From positions 62,001 through 126,000 of the forward strand of contig JACKMZ010000003.1 of the NCBI GenBank assembly GCA_024235135.1: a stretch of 64,000 bases of DNA. The letters run 5' to 3'. The notes beneath the pieces are model-generated. The model saw nothing but the letters and a program-made list of their open reading frames with translations, ran no database searches and was not told the DNA's origin. Source of the DNA: Gammaproteobacteria bacterium. GTDB lineage: Bacteria > Pseudomonadota > Gammaproteobacteria > Competibacterales > Competibacteraceae. This document shows positions 20,175 to 28,991 of the stretch, piece after piece; the first letter of the stretch is position 1; each line of letters opens with the position of its first letter. The translations under genes were made by a program, and so were the position numbers.

Positions 20175-21767
20175 TCAACTCAGCCCGTGTTCGCGCGTGG
20201 CGCTGAACCGCACTTCCGGCCAACGTTCCTGGGTGAGATTCAGGTTGACGCGGCTGGTCGCCATGTAAACCAGCTCCCCATGATGATCCAGGGCCAGATG
20301 GTCGTGCACCTTGTTCTTGAATTCTTCCCAGCGTTTTTCGTCGTCGCAGCTTACCCAGCGTACGGTATGGGTGTTGATTCCTTCGAACGAACAATCCACG
20401 TTGTATTCCGATTGCAGGCGATAGGCCGCGACGTCGAATTGCAGCACGCCGACCGCGCCGAGAATCAGATCGTTGCTGATCAGGGGCCGGAATAACTGGG
20501 TCGCGCCTTCCTCGCAGAGTTGCTCCAGTCCCTTTTGCAGGGCTTTCAAACGCAGCGGATCGCGCAGCCGGGCGCGGCGGAACAGTTCCGGCGCGAAATC
20601 GGGAATGCCGACGAAACGAATGTCCTTGCCTTGGGTGAAAGTGTCGCCAATGCGAATGGTGCCGTGATTGTGCAGACCGATGATGTCGCCGGGATAGGCC
20701 GCGCCGATATGTTCGCGCTCGGCGGCCATGAAGGTCAGGGCGTCGTTGATTTTCACGTCGCGCCCCAAGCGGGTATGGCGCAGCTTGATGCCGGGTTCGA
20801 AGACGCCGGAGCAGACCCGCAGAAAGGCGATGCGGTCGTGGTGGGCGGGGTCCATGTTCGCTTGAATCTTGAACACGAAGCCGGAGAAGGTTTGATCTTC
20901 CGGCGATATTTCACCGCCGTCGCCAGTTTTACGGGGTTGCGGTAGCGGCGCGTATTCCACGAAGCCGTCCAGCATTTCCTTCACGCCGAAACTGTTCAGG
21001 GCGGAACCGAAATACACGGGCGTGAGTTCGCCGTCCAAATATTCCCGCACCGAGAACTCGTGACTGGCGCCGCGCACCAGTTCGACCTCCTCGCGCAGGG
21101 CTTCGGCCTGATCGCCTAACGCCGCATCCAGGTCCGGGTTGTGCAGGCCCCTGATGAGCTGATTGTCGCTCATCTTGCCTTCGCGGGTGGCGTGATAGAG
21201 GTGCACGAAGTCGTCGTACAGGTGGTAAACGCCCTTGAAGTCCCGGCCGGAACCGATCGGCCACGTGACCGGCGCGCAGCGTATGGACAGGATATCCTCG
21301 ACCTCGTCCATCAGTTCGATGGGGTCGCGGCCGTCGCGGTCCATCTTATTAATAAAGGTGAAAATGGGCGTATTGCGCAAACGGCAGACTTCCATGAGTT
21401 TGATGGTGCGTTCCTCGACGCCTTTACCGCTGTCGATCACCATCAGCGCCGAATCCACCGCTGTCAGCGTGCGGTAGGTGTCTTCCGAGAAGTCTTCGTG
21501 GCCGGGGGTATCCAGAAGATTGACGATGCGGTCCTGATAGGGGAACTGCATGACCGAGGAGGTCACGGAGATTCCGCGTTGTTTTTCCAGTTCCATCCAG
21601 TCCGATGTGGCATGGCGGGCGGCTTTGCGGCCTTTAACGGTGCCGGCAAGCTGAATCGCGCCGCCGAATAGCAGCAGCTTTTCGGTGAGGGTTGTTTTGC
21701 CGGCGTCGGGATGGGAAATGATGGCGAAAGTGCGCCGGCGGTGGGTTTCTTCTAGGAAATTACTCAT
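20175..21767 (-). CDS. prfC: Peptide chain release factor 3
   Basis: A 530-residue translational GTPase that recycles RF1/RF2 from the ribosome after termination. G1 is SHPDAGKTTLTEKLL, G2 region KQRGISVTSSVMQF, G3 DTPGHEDFSEDTYRTL and G4 NKMDRDG. I start at ATG 21767 (MSNFLEETHRRRTFA), the usual RF3 N-terminus; an in-frame upstream start would add 14 unlike residues. Length matches E. coli RF3 (529). Confidence 0.96.
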   Translation of the reverse strand: MSNFLEETHRRRTFAIISHPDAGKTTLTEKLLLFGGAIQLAGTVKGRKAARHATSDWMELEKQRGISVTSSVMQFPYQDRIVNLLDTPGHEDFSEDTYRTLTAVDSALMVIDSGKGVEERTIKLMEVCRLRNTPIFTFINKMDRDGRDPIELMDEVEDILSIRCAPVTWPIGSGRDFKGVYHLYDDFVHLYHATREGKMSDNQLIRGLHNPDLDAALGDQAEALREEVELVRGASHEFSVREYLDGELTPVYFGSALNSFGVKEMLDGFVEYAPLPQPRKTGDGGEISPEDQTFSGFVFKIQANMDPAHHDRIAFLRVCSGVFEPGIKLRHTRLGRDVKINDALTFMAAEREHIGAAYPGDIIGLHNHGTIRIGDTFTQGKDIRFVGIPDFAPELFRRARLRDPLRLKALQKGLEQLCEEGATQLFRPLISNDLILGAVGVLQFDVAAYRLQSEYNVDCSFEGINTHTVRWVSCDDEKRWEEFKNKVHDHLALDHHGELVYMATSRVNLNLTQERWPEVRFSATREHGLS

Positions 21768-22113
21768 TCTGGGTCTCGGTGTGGCGGCGGAGTTGGTGCT
21801 CAACCGCATGAAAAATCGTCGATTTGATAGTAGTTTGCAGGAAAGGTTTCAGTGGTCGCAATGGGTGGGGTGGCGGTGGCCGCGTTGGAGTGGCTTGATG
21901 GGCTGCGGTATCGATGCTTGTTGGTCGATGCCTCTCACGGTTGCGAGTCATTGGTGATGCATATCTTGCCGTTGCCCCGAAACAATTCCTATTTTGTGAT
22001 TGATATAAAAATACGGTTAGTTTTTAATATTCAGTAAGTTATTTCGAATTTGGGTCGTGTTCGATAGATATGCGGAAACTGCATATTCCTTTGATACGCC
22101 GACACTTCGCGCC
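21768..22113. other. Gene-free stretch before the cassette region
   Basis: No supportable gene. GC falls from left to right, with an AT-rich part at 21990-22045. A 9-bp hairpin (GATACGCCG with CGGCGTATC, 22093-22121) sits at the right end, directly beside the first attC-like arm. No integrase gene or clear attI site is seen. Confidence 0.5.
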
Positions 22114-22216
22114 GGCGTATCGGCCCGAATGAGCGACAATCGATGAAAGCGCGAAGCGCGGCCTATCAATCCGAATCGAACGGACACCAAGGTGCCGCTC
22201 ATTCGGGCCGTTAGGT
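22114..22216 (+). repeat. attC-like site 1
   Basis: Arms CGGCCCGAATGAGCG (22121-22135) and CGCTCATTCGGGCCG (22196-22210) pair over 15 bp. The right arm runs into GTTAGGT (22210-22216), matching the attC R' core GTTRRRY. The left core should read like ACCTAAC but is GCGTATC, so that box is degenerate. A coding sequence begins 20 bp after the core, as in a cassette. Confidence 0.5.
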
Positions 22217-22236
22217 TTACATAGGAAGGATCATCG

Positions 22237-23571
22237 ATGACAGCAGAAGTAGCAATAATTAATTCAAATGCAGTCGCTATAGCGGCTGATAGTGCTGTAA
22301 CTATTGGCCAAGGTAAAAAAATATATAACTCAGCCATAAAGGTCTTTGCGCTTTCCAAGATTCAACCCATCTCAATCATGGTATACGGAAATGCTGGCTT
22401 GCTCGGAGTCCCATGGGAAACCATCATCAAGATCTATCGTTCAGAACTTGGAGATACCAGTTTCAAAACGTTAGAGGAATACGCAAAGCACTTTCTGTCG
22501 TATCTGGCGAAACAAGACCGCTTTTTCACCGAAACAGTTCAAGAAAGTTGGATTTTGAGAAACATACAAGGCTATTTTGAAGCTATTCGGGAAACTTATT
22601 TTTCTGACGTACAGGCTGAGTTCAAGAAAACTGGGAGCGTTGATGAAAAACAGACAATTGAGATATTTAAGAATTGCGTGAAGTCTCATCACGATAGATT
22701 GGGCGGCCTGAATTATGTTGACGGAATAACAAAAGCAGATGAAAAGAAGATAAGGGATAAGTATCAAAATAAATCCAAAGAAATAATCAAAGAAGTATTT
22801 CAAAATGTAAAGCCCGATAGAACGACGACCACAAAACTTCTTAATATTTCCGCTTATATACATACCAGAGAAATATTTTCTGATGCTGTGTCAGGTGTTG
22901 TTATTGCGGGCTTTGGTGTAGAAGATATTTACCCCTCAGTATGCACACATGAGATTGAAGGAGTAATTGAGGGAAAGCTCAAGCACGTATACTTGGACAG
23001 AAAAAGTTATCGCATAAAATCTGGTGCAGATTGCTCGATAATTGCGTTTGCGCAAGATGATATGGTTGCTTCATTTGTAGAGGGAGCAAACCCATCGGTT
23101 AGTAGGTTTATTGTTAACTACCTTGAGCAGCTTTTTAACCGCCTCCCGGAACTAATTGATGAAGAAGAAATGGCAGGTGACTCGAAAAAGAAAAATGAGG
23201 TAAGGAAGCGATTAAAGGAAGATGCCGATAAGCTCCTGGACTCATTCTTACAACAAATTAACATACACAAGCGAATGAAACACATTGATCCTATACTTAG
23301 TATGGTTCAGGTGCTACCAAAAGATGAGCTTGCAGCAATGGCTGAATCGCTGGTTAATTTAACAGCCTTTAAACGTCGAATGACAGATTCGCTTGAAACT
23401 GTCGGGGGTCCGGTCGATGTTGCAGTGATATCTAAGGGGGATGGTCTTGTTTGGGTTAAGAGAAAGCACTATTTTCCAAAAGAGCTTAATCAACATTTCT
23501 TTGCAAACTATTTCCGCGAACAATCATGCCCTTGCGGTGAATCTACAAGCGAAGGTGAAACCAATGAATGA
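22237..23571 (+). CDS. HslV/proteasome-beta-like Ntn-hydrolase protein, cassette-borne
   Basis: A 444-residue protein. After removal of Met1 the N-terminal residue is Thr. The first 60 residues fit the Ntn-hydrolase pattern of HslV and proteasome beta subunits: T1, the D17 position in AIAADSAVT, G23, a lysine at 34 (usually 33), then a hydrophobic strand and the GNAGLLG turn. The remaining 380 residues are much longer than HslV (about 175) and contain charged helical segments I do not recognise. GC is markedly lower than neighbours and codons are AT-rich, pointing to transfer. Preceded by AGGAAGGA. Protease activity is inference; target unknown. Confidence 0.6.
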   Translation: MTAEVAIINSNAVAIAADSAVTIGQGKKIYNSAIKVFALSKIQPISIMVYGNAGLLGVPWETIIKIYRSELGDTSFKTLEEYAKHFLSYLAKQDRFFTETVQESWILRNIQGYFEAIRETYFSDVQAEFKKTGSVDEKQTIEIFKNCVKSHHDRLGGLNYVDGITKADEKKIRDKYQNKSKEIIKEVFQNVKPDRTTTTKLLNISAYIHTREIFSDAVSGVVIAGFGVEDIYPSVCTHEIEGVIEGKLKHVYLDRKSYRIKSGADCSIIAFAQDDMVASFVEGANPSVSRFIVNYLEQLFNRLPELIDEEEMAGDSKKKNEVRKRLKEDADKLLDSFLQQINIHKRMKHIDPILSMVQVLPKDELAAMAESLVNLTAFKRRMTDSLETVGGPVDVAVISKGDGLVWVKRKHYFPKELNQHFFANYFREQSCPCGESTSEGETNE

Positions 23572-23743
23572 AAGTCAGACAAAATCATTTTTTGAGTGGA
23601 AGGAAAAGCACTTTCCAGAGTTGTCAAAAAAAGAACGATTTGAAACATTAGAAGATAGCTCGGCAAAACTGGCCATAGCTCTAGCAAATGATACGTTTGA
23701 TCGTTTGCATAGAGAGAAAAAGAAAAACCTAACAAAAGCATAA
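23564..23743 (+). CDS. Small partner protein of the Ntn-hydrolase-like gene
   Basis: A 59-residue charged helical protein (NESQTKSFFEWKEKHFPEL) with no membrane segment. Its ATG lies inside the upstream gene's last codons (ATGAATGA, 8-bp overlap), so translation is coupled. Its TAA stop falls within the left core of attC-like site 2, as in compact cassettes. It could be a regulator, inhibitor or substrate of the upstream protein; nothing in the sequence decides this. Confidence 0.6.
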   Translation: MNESQTKSFFEWKEKHFPELSKKERFETLEDSSAKLAIALANDTFDRLHREKKKNLTKA

Positions 23744-23820
23744 ACTCGGACCCACCAAAGCGGCGCGATATTTGTGCTAAATCGAGGCATCGGAGGGCCG
23801 CTTTGGTGGTCCGGTTATGC
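23738..23820 (+). repeat. attC-like site 2
   Basis: Left arm from GCATAAAC (23738-23745) through CCACCAAAGCGGC pairs with right arm GCCGCTTTGGTGG through GTTATGC (23814-23820). The arms match over more than 20 positions, interrupted by two unpaired bases on one side, which is the extrahelical-base design of attC. The R' core GTTATGC deviates at one position from GTTRRRY. Confidence 0.65.
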
Positions 23821-23975
23821 TTGGCGTTGTCGCGGACGCTTCGCGCTGGTTCTTACCCACAAGTCTAGCGGGACTATGATAGCCTGAAGTTTCATTAAGA
23901 GACGAGGGTTATCAATGGGTTGGGCTGAAGCGGAGATGAACCGCCCCGGGTATCGCGGAGGCTCGTTGGTTTAAG

Positions 23976-24940
23976 TCAAGCCGCGAGTGCGGCCGGACTG
24001 GCGAGTTGCCGGTAGTAGTTTGCCTCAGCTTCTGCCGGTGGGATATATCCCAGGGGCTGCATCAGGCGCTCGTGGTTGTACATGCCACCCATTCCAGCGT
24101 GGCCAGTTCGACGGCTTCCCGTGATTTCCAGGGGCCGCGCCGATGGATCACCTCCGCCTTGTATAGGCCGTTGATGGTTTCGGCCAGGGCGTTGTCGTAA
24201 CTGTCGCCACGGCTGCCGACCGAAGGCTCTATGGCCGCCTCGGCCAAGCGCTCTGTGTAGCGGATAGAGACATACTGCGAGCCTCTGTCCGAGTGGTGAA
24301 CCAGTGCATCCGAGTCCGCAGGCTGGCGGGCGTAGAGCGCCTGCTCCAGGGCATCGAGCACGAAGTCCGTGGTCATGCTGGTACTGACGCGCCAACCGAC
24401 GATGCGCCGGGCGAATACGTCGATGACGAAGGCCACGTACAGCCACCCCTGCCAGGTCGAGACATAGGTGAAGTCCGATACCCAGAGCTGGTTGGGACGG
24501 TCGGCCTTGAACTGCCGGTTGACCCGATCCAGCGGGCACGGTGCTGATCGGTCGGGCACGGTCGTGCGAACCGTCTTGCCACGGCGCGCGCCCTGTAAAC
24601 CGAGCCGGCCCATGAGCCGCTCCACGGTACAGCGCGCCACGGCAACGCCTTCGCGGTTCAGCTGCTTCCAAATCTTGTCGGCGCCGTAAACCTCCAGGTT
24701 GGCCTGCCAGACACGCTCAATCTCCGGCACCAGCACCTCATCGCGTTTGGCGCGGGCGCTGCGCAGGCCAGGATTGCGCTGCCGGGCCGCATGGCGCCGG
24801 TAGGCCGACGGGGCGATCTGCAACACCTTGCAGATCGGCTCGACCCCGTAGGAATCCCGGTGCCGGTCGACGTAGGCGTTTATGACTTCAGCTTGCGGTC
24901 GAGCTCCGCTTGGGCGAAAAAAGCGCTGGCCGTGCGCAGG
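23976..24940 (-). pseudogene. IS3-family transposase OrfB, frameshifted near its C-terminus
   Basis: The integrase-core (DDE) part of an IS3 transposase. DDE residues are visible in WVSDFTYV, HHSDRGSQY and DSYDNALAETINGLYK. Near 24080-24090 the frame breaks: LEWVACTTTSA ends in one frame while YNHERLMQPLGYIPPAEAEANYYRQ continues in another. The expected segment is LEWVDWYNHERL, so one base appears missing. Either the copy is inactive or there is a sequence error. OrfB would normally be made by -1 slippage at the GCTTTTTTC run in the end of orfA; I place its left limit there approximately. Confidence 0.8.
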
Positions 24941-25203
24941 ATCTCGTTGGCGCGCCGCAGTTCCTTGACCTCGCGCTCCAACTCCTTGATGCGCTGCAGC
25001 TCGGCCGTGGTCGTCCACGGCCGCTGTCCGGCATCGACCTCCGCACGCTTGACCCACTCCAGCAGCGTCTGCGGCACGCAGCCAATCTTCGGGGCAATCG
25101 ATTCAACAGCCGCCCACAGCGACGGATACTCTCCACGGTGCTCCTGCACCATGCGCACCGCACGCTCGCGGACCTCGGGTGAAAACTTCTTCGACTTGTT
25201 CAT
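24880..25203 (-). CDS. IS3-family transposase OrfA
   Basis: A 107-residue helix-turn-helix protein followed by a leucine-zipper-like helix (LQRIKELEREVKELRRANEILRTASAFF), the standard OrfA layout. The start KKFSPEVRERAVRMVQEHRGEYPS is typical of the IS51/IS407-type branch. The slippery run GCTTTTTTC near its 3' end would allow fusion with OrfB. Confidence 0.92.
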   Translation of the reverse strand: MNKSKKFSPEVRERAVRMVQEHRGEYPSLWAAVESIAPKIGCVPQTLLEWVKRAEVDAGQRPWTTTAELQRIKELEREVKELRRANEILRTASAFFAQAELDRKLKS

Positions 25204-25255
25204 GGCTCCATTCTCTCAAGAGTTGGAGCCTCCTCAAAACCCGGGGCGGTTCAAG

Positions 25256-26227
25256 ATGGATAGGGCGAGTTTACCGGATGCACGGCTGAAGCGTCGACTG
25301 AGTCGGGTGCTGGAACAGTTGAGCGCGCAGCCGACCGAGAGTATTCCAGCGGCAAGCGGGACGTGGGCGGACACCAAAGCGGCCTATCGATTGTTTGACA
25401 ATGATCGGGTGGATGCGGTGGATATTCTGGATGGACATAGCCGCGCGACCTTGCGGCGTATTGCTGGAGAGCCGGTGGTCTTGTTGGTCCAAGACACGAC
25501 GTTCCTGAGCGATATTCGCGACTTGCAGGGGCGAGGGGTGGGCACGCTGCGGTTGACGAAACGGGCGGAGTACCTCTTGCATCCGAGCGTCGCGTTCAGC
25601 GAGAGCCGAGTGAATCTGGGGGTGCTGGGTCATCACTTCTGGCAACGCCCGGCAGAGCGGGCGGGTCGGCGACGCGCGGTTTGTCCACTAGAGGAGAAGG
25701 AAAGCCATCGGTGGCTACTGGGCTATGACATGGCCTGTGCGCTGCAGGCGTTGCATCCGGACACACGGGTGGTGAGTGTGGCGGACCGGGAAGGTGATAT
25801 TTATGAGGGGTTTCTGGCCGGTGAATTCGATGAGCGGGTTTCGGATCGGGCCGGTTATCTGATCCGGGCCCAGCATGATCGGCGCGTGGCTCAGAGCGCA
25901 AACCGCTCCCTCTGGGAGACGCTGGCCCAAGCGCCCGTGCTCGGTCAAACGAGGGTCTCGATCACCCAGCGCCCCGGTCGGCGTGCACGGGTCGCGACCT
26001 TGAACGTGCGTTCGCGGACGGTGACGTTCCATCGGACCCGTCGCCGGGGACGCCCGGCGACCTCGGTCACCGTCACGGCGGTTTATGCCCGGGAATCGCA
26101 ACCGCTGGCCGGAGAAACGGCGCTGGAGTGGATGTTATTGACGAACCTGCCGGTGGACCATTTTGCCGCCGCTCAGCGGTTGATCGGTTGGTATCAAGCC
26201 CGCTGGGAAATCGAGATATACCATTGA
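25256..26227 (+). pseudogene. IS4-family transposase, 5' segment
   Basis: Residues SLPDARLKRRLSRVLEQL, GTWADTKAAYRLFDNDRV, LLVQDTTFLS and VADREGDIYE belong to an IS50/IS4-type DDE transposase. The first seven codons (MGWAEAE) are left of the IS3 insertion, at 23915-23935, with the eighth codon split across it. The segment ends at WEIE (GAG 26213-26215), after which four foreign codons and a stop from the recombinase element follow. The true C-terminus continues at 28596. The reassembled gene is 459 codons including stop. Confidence 0.85.
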
Positions 26228-26243
26228 GAATGCCGCTATACGA

Positions 26244-26459
26244 TTGACCGATTCGACGATTGCGCCGACTGTGGATCATGCCGCCCTGCTGGGGTTGGCG
26301 AACTGGCTAGCGAGGCGAGCGATCCATGACGACACAAACCGAATCGGGGGTATGGGCGAGTCTATCTCGCGACCATCGACGCCACCTGATCGCCCAAGTG
26401 AGCCAACTGACCTCCCGATATTGGGAGTGGACCCAACGGTTGGAGGGACGGACGGATGA
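26244..26459 (+). CDS. Small ORF upstream of the serine recombinase
   Basis: A 71-codon frame whose TGA overlaps the recombinase ATG as ATGA, which would couple their translation. The N-terminal half (DHAALLGLANWLARRAIHDD) looks helical; the second half is Pro/Gly-rich and overlaps another frame at 26326. Serine-recombinase transposons often have tiny ORFs here, but I cannot assign a function. Confidence 0.3.
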   Translation: MTDSTIAPTVDHAALLGLANWLARRAIHDDTNRIGGMGESISRPSTPPDRPSEPTDLPILGVDPTVGGTDG

Positions 26460-26658
26460 GCGAGATCACACAAGCCGTGTTGAGTCCCAGCGGGAAGGTG
26501 CAGGGACATCATCGCGACCGACTGGCGATCGTGTACGTGCGGCAGTCGACGCTACAACAATTGGTTCGCCATCAGGAATCGACCCGGTTGCAATACGGGC
26601 TGGTGGATCGGGCACTGGAGCTGGGCTGGCCCCGGACCCAGGTGCTGGTGATCGATGA
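26326..26658 (+). CDS. Alternative small ORF in the recombinase element
   Basis: A 110-codon frame beginning WASLSRDHRRHLIAQVSQLTSRYWEW, an amphipathic pattern resembling the tiny W-x-x-L-x-x-x-x-R proteins found beside transposon-type serine recombinases. From 26456 it overlaps the recombinase gene in another frame, and that part looks like shadow. If real, only the first 45 residues are likely to matter. Confidence 0.3.
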   Translation: MTTQTESGVWASLSRDHRRHLIAQVSQLTSRYWEWTQRLEGRTDERDHTSRVESQREGAGTSSRPTGDRVRAAVDATTIGSPSGIDPVAIRAGGSGTGAGLAPDPGAGDR

Positions 26659-28552
26659 CGATCAGGGCAAATCGGGGACTACCGCCGCTGGTCGGCTGGG
26701 GTTCCAGCGTCTGGTCGCGGAAGTGGGCCTCAACCATGTGGGGCTGGTGCTGGGGGTCGAGATGTCGCGGTTGGCCCGCTCCTGTCGCGACTGGCATCAG
26801 TTGCTGGAGATTTGCGGGTTGTTCGGAACCTTGATCGGCGATCTGGATGGGGTCTACGATCCCACCGACTACAATGATCGTCTGTTGTTGGGGTTGAAGG
26901 GAACCTTGTCGGAGGCGGAACTGCACGTGCTCAAGCAGCGGATGATGGCGGGCAAGCGGGCTAAGGCGGCGCGCGGCGAGCTGGGAATGGCCGTACCCAT
27001 GGGTTACGCGCGGCGACCGTCTGGAGAAGTGATGCTGGATCCAGATGAGCAGGCGCGGGCAACGATTACGTTGATTTTCCAGCAGTTTGAGCGCTGCGGG
27101 ACGATTAACGGGGTGTTGCAGTATTTGGTCCGCCATCAGATTCAACTCCCCCACCGGGTACGGCTGGGCCTACGTCAAGGGGAGTTGGACTGGCGTCGCC
27201 CCAATCGGGTGACGTTGAGTAACCTGTTGCACCACCCGATTTATGCCGGGGCGTATGTCTATGGGCGTCGCCCGATGGACCCGCGCCGACAGCAACCGGG
27301 GCGACCGGCGACCGGGCGCCGGGTGGCGACGCCCGAGGAGTACGCGGTGCTGTTGAAGGACCGGCTGCCGGCCTATATCAGTTGGGCGCAATTCGAACGC
27401 AATCAGGCCCAACTGGCGGCCAACCAGACCACCCACCTCGGTCCCATCCGCTCGGGTCCGTCGTTGCTGTCGGGCCTGGTGATCTGTGGTCGATGCGGGT
27501 TGCGGATGGCCGCCGTGTATACCCATAGCGGCGGCCAGTTGCGCTATACCTGTAGCCGGATGGCGATGGATTATGGCGAACCGCGGTGCCAGTCGCTGGT
27601 CGGTCAGGTTGTCGACAACTGGGTAAGTGTCCAGGTGTTGCGGGCGCTGGAACCGGCGGCCTTGGAGATCAGCCTGCACGTGGCGGCGGATCTGGAGGGT
27701 GAGCGGCAACACCGGCACCAGCATTGGCGGCAGCGGCTGGAGCGTACCCACTACCAGGTTGAGCGGGCCGCCCGCCAATACCAAGCCGTCGAGCCTGAAC
27801 ATCGGCTGGTGGCGCGCACCCTGGAACGGCAATGGGAAGAGGCGCTAGCTGCCGAGGCCGCCCTGCAGGCCGACTACGCCCGTTTCCAAGCCGAGCAACC
27901 GGCCGTCCTCACCGCCGAGGAAAGGATCGCGATCCGGCGGTTGGCCACCGAGATCCCCGCCCTTTGGCACGCGCCGACCACCACGGTGGCGGATCGTCAG
28001 GCTATCATTCGGCATCTGATTGAACGGGTGCTGGTCACCGTTCGCGGTGAAAGTGAGCAGGTTGACGTGCAGATCCATTGGTTGGGCGGTCAGGGTACTC
28101 AGGCGACGTTGATTCGGCCCGTTGCGCGTCTCGATCAACTCAGCTATTACCCGCAGCTCGCGGCTCGGGTGACCGCGCTACATGCAGCGGGGTATGGTCC
28201 CACAGCCCTTGCTCAGCAACTGAATGCCGAAGGTTGGCATCCGGCCAAACGGTGTGAAACCTTCAACGCAGCCATGGTCAGTGATCTGCAAATCCGCTTG
28301 GGATTACGTGCTCCATCCTCGGTCGTGGTACCTCAGCGCGGTCCGCACGAGTGGACCCTGGCCGAGTTGGCCCATCGTCTCGATATGCCACAGCCCACGT
28401 TGTTTGCCTGGCTGCGGCGGGGTCGGCTGCAAGGTCGCCAAGTTGCTCATGCCGCTCGTTTGCTCTGGTTGATCCACGCTGATACCCAGGAGTTGAAACA
28501 ACTCCAAGCGTGGCGTGCCGCTGCCCATACCCAGCGCCATCCCAATCATTGA
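26456..28552 (+). CDS. Large serine recombinase
   Basis: A 698-residue site-specific recombinase. The resolvase domain has the nucleophile in VYVRQST (Ser31), then VEMSRLARS and the E-helix LSEAELHVLKQRMMAGK. The recombinase domain follows (GYARRPSGEV ... YAGAYVYGRRP), then a zinc-ribbon region CGRCGLRM ... YTCSRM, a coiled coil and a long C-terminal region ending in a helix-turn-helix-like segment (WTLAELAHRLDMPQPTLFAWLRRGRL). It lies in an element inserted in an IS4 transposase, so it most likely moves that element. Confidence 0.93.
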   Translation: MSEITQAVLSPSGKVQGHHRDRLAIVYVRQSTLQQLVRHQESTRLQYGLVDRALELGWPRTQVLVIDDDQGKSGTTAAGRLGFQRLVAEVGLNHVGLVLGVEMSRLARSCRDWHQLLEICGLFGTLIGDLDGVYDPTDYNDRLLLGLKGTLSEAELHVLKQRMMAGKRAKAARGELGMAVPMGYARRPSGEVMLDPDEQARATITLIFQQFERCGTINGVLQYLVRHQIQLPHRVRLGLRQGELDWRRPNRVTLSNLLHHPIYAGAYVYGRRPMDPRRQQPGRPATGRRVATPEEYAVLLKDRLPAYISWAQFERNQAQLAANQTTHLGPIRSGPSLLSGLVICGRCGLRMAAVYTHSGGQLRYTCSRMAMDYGEPRCQSLVGQVVDNWVSVQVLRALEPAALEISLHVAADLEGERQHRHQHWRQRLERTHYQVERAARQYQAVEPEHRLVARTLERQWEEALAAEAALQADYARFQAEQPAVLTAEERIAIRRLATEIPALWHAPTTTVADRQAIIRHLIERVLVTVRGESEQVDVQIHWLGGQGTQATLIRPVARLDQLSYYPQLAARVTALHAAGYGPTALAQQLNAEGWHPAKRCETFNAAMVSDLQIRLGLRAPSSVVVPQRGPHEWTLAELAHRLDMPQPTLFAWLRRGRLQGRQVAHAARLLWLIHADTQELKQLQAWRAAAHTQRHPNH

Positions 28553-28595
28553 CCATGAATCACTCTTATGGAGGTTGTATGGCTGGTCGATTGAG

Positions 28596-28991
28596 GTGTA
28601 TTTTCGCATCCTCAAGCAGGGCTGTCGGATCGAAGACCTCCGGCTGGAGACGGCAAAGCGATTGGAGCGGTGCATCGCCGTGTACTTGATTGTTGCCTGG
28701 CGATTGCACTATTTGACGCAAATCGCACGGTCGCAAGCCACGGCGCCGTGTACTCAAGCCTTCAGTCCGGCCGAGTGGCAGACAATCTATGTGTTGCAGA
28801 ACAAACAACCCTCTCCGACGGCACCACCGTCCCTGCGAGAAATAGTCCGTCTGTTGGCCCAATTAGGTGGCTTTCTGGGACGTAAAGGCGACGGTGAACC
28901 CGGACCGGAAACCTTGTGGCGAGGCTTCAAGGTGTTACAGCAGTCCATGCGGGCCTTAGAGATTATGGCCGCCCTCGGTCAGCGAGAATGA
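28596..28991 (+). pseudogene. IS4-family transposase, 3' segment
   Basis: Encodes VYFRILKQGCRIEDLRLE, the Y-(2)-R-(3)-E-(6)-K-like C-terminal signature region of IS4 transposases with the catalytic Glu, through to TGA 28989-28991. In frame with the 5' segment once the recombinase element is removed. The stop lies at the inner edge of the right terminal repeat. Confidence 0.85.

Larger units (their letters stand above)
23937..25253 (-). mobile_element. IS3-family insertion sequence
   Basis: 1317 bp with imperfect 28-bp terminal repeats: TGAACCGCCCCGGGT and GGAGGCTC blocks at 23937-23964 match the inverted right end 25226-25253. A 3-bp target duplication AGA (23934-23936 and 25254-25256) flanks it. 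It contains orfA and orfB on the minus strand with the usual -1 frameshift arrangement. Excising it with one AGA fuses ATGGGTTGGGCTGAAGCGGAG to the IS4 transposase frame. Confidence 0.92.
26216..28595 (+). mobile_element. Serine-recombinase transposable element inside the IS4 transposase
   Basis: The IS4 transposase frame leaves at GAG 26213-26215 and resumes after GAG 28593-28595: WEIE joins VYFRILKQG in frame once 26216-28595 (2380 bp) is removed. Only a 2-3 bp repeat (within GAG) flanks it, as expected when a large serine recombinase inserts a circular element at a dinucleotide core. It contains the recombinase and one or two small upstream frames, and no other cargo. Confidence 0.8.

Noticed and set aside
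24791..25255. Long open frame running into the IS4 transposase from the left
   Set aside because: It is antisense to the IS3 orfA and orfB genes; the transposase similarity begins only after the IS3 right end.
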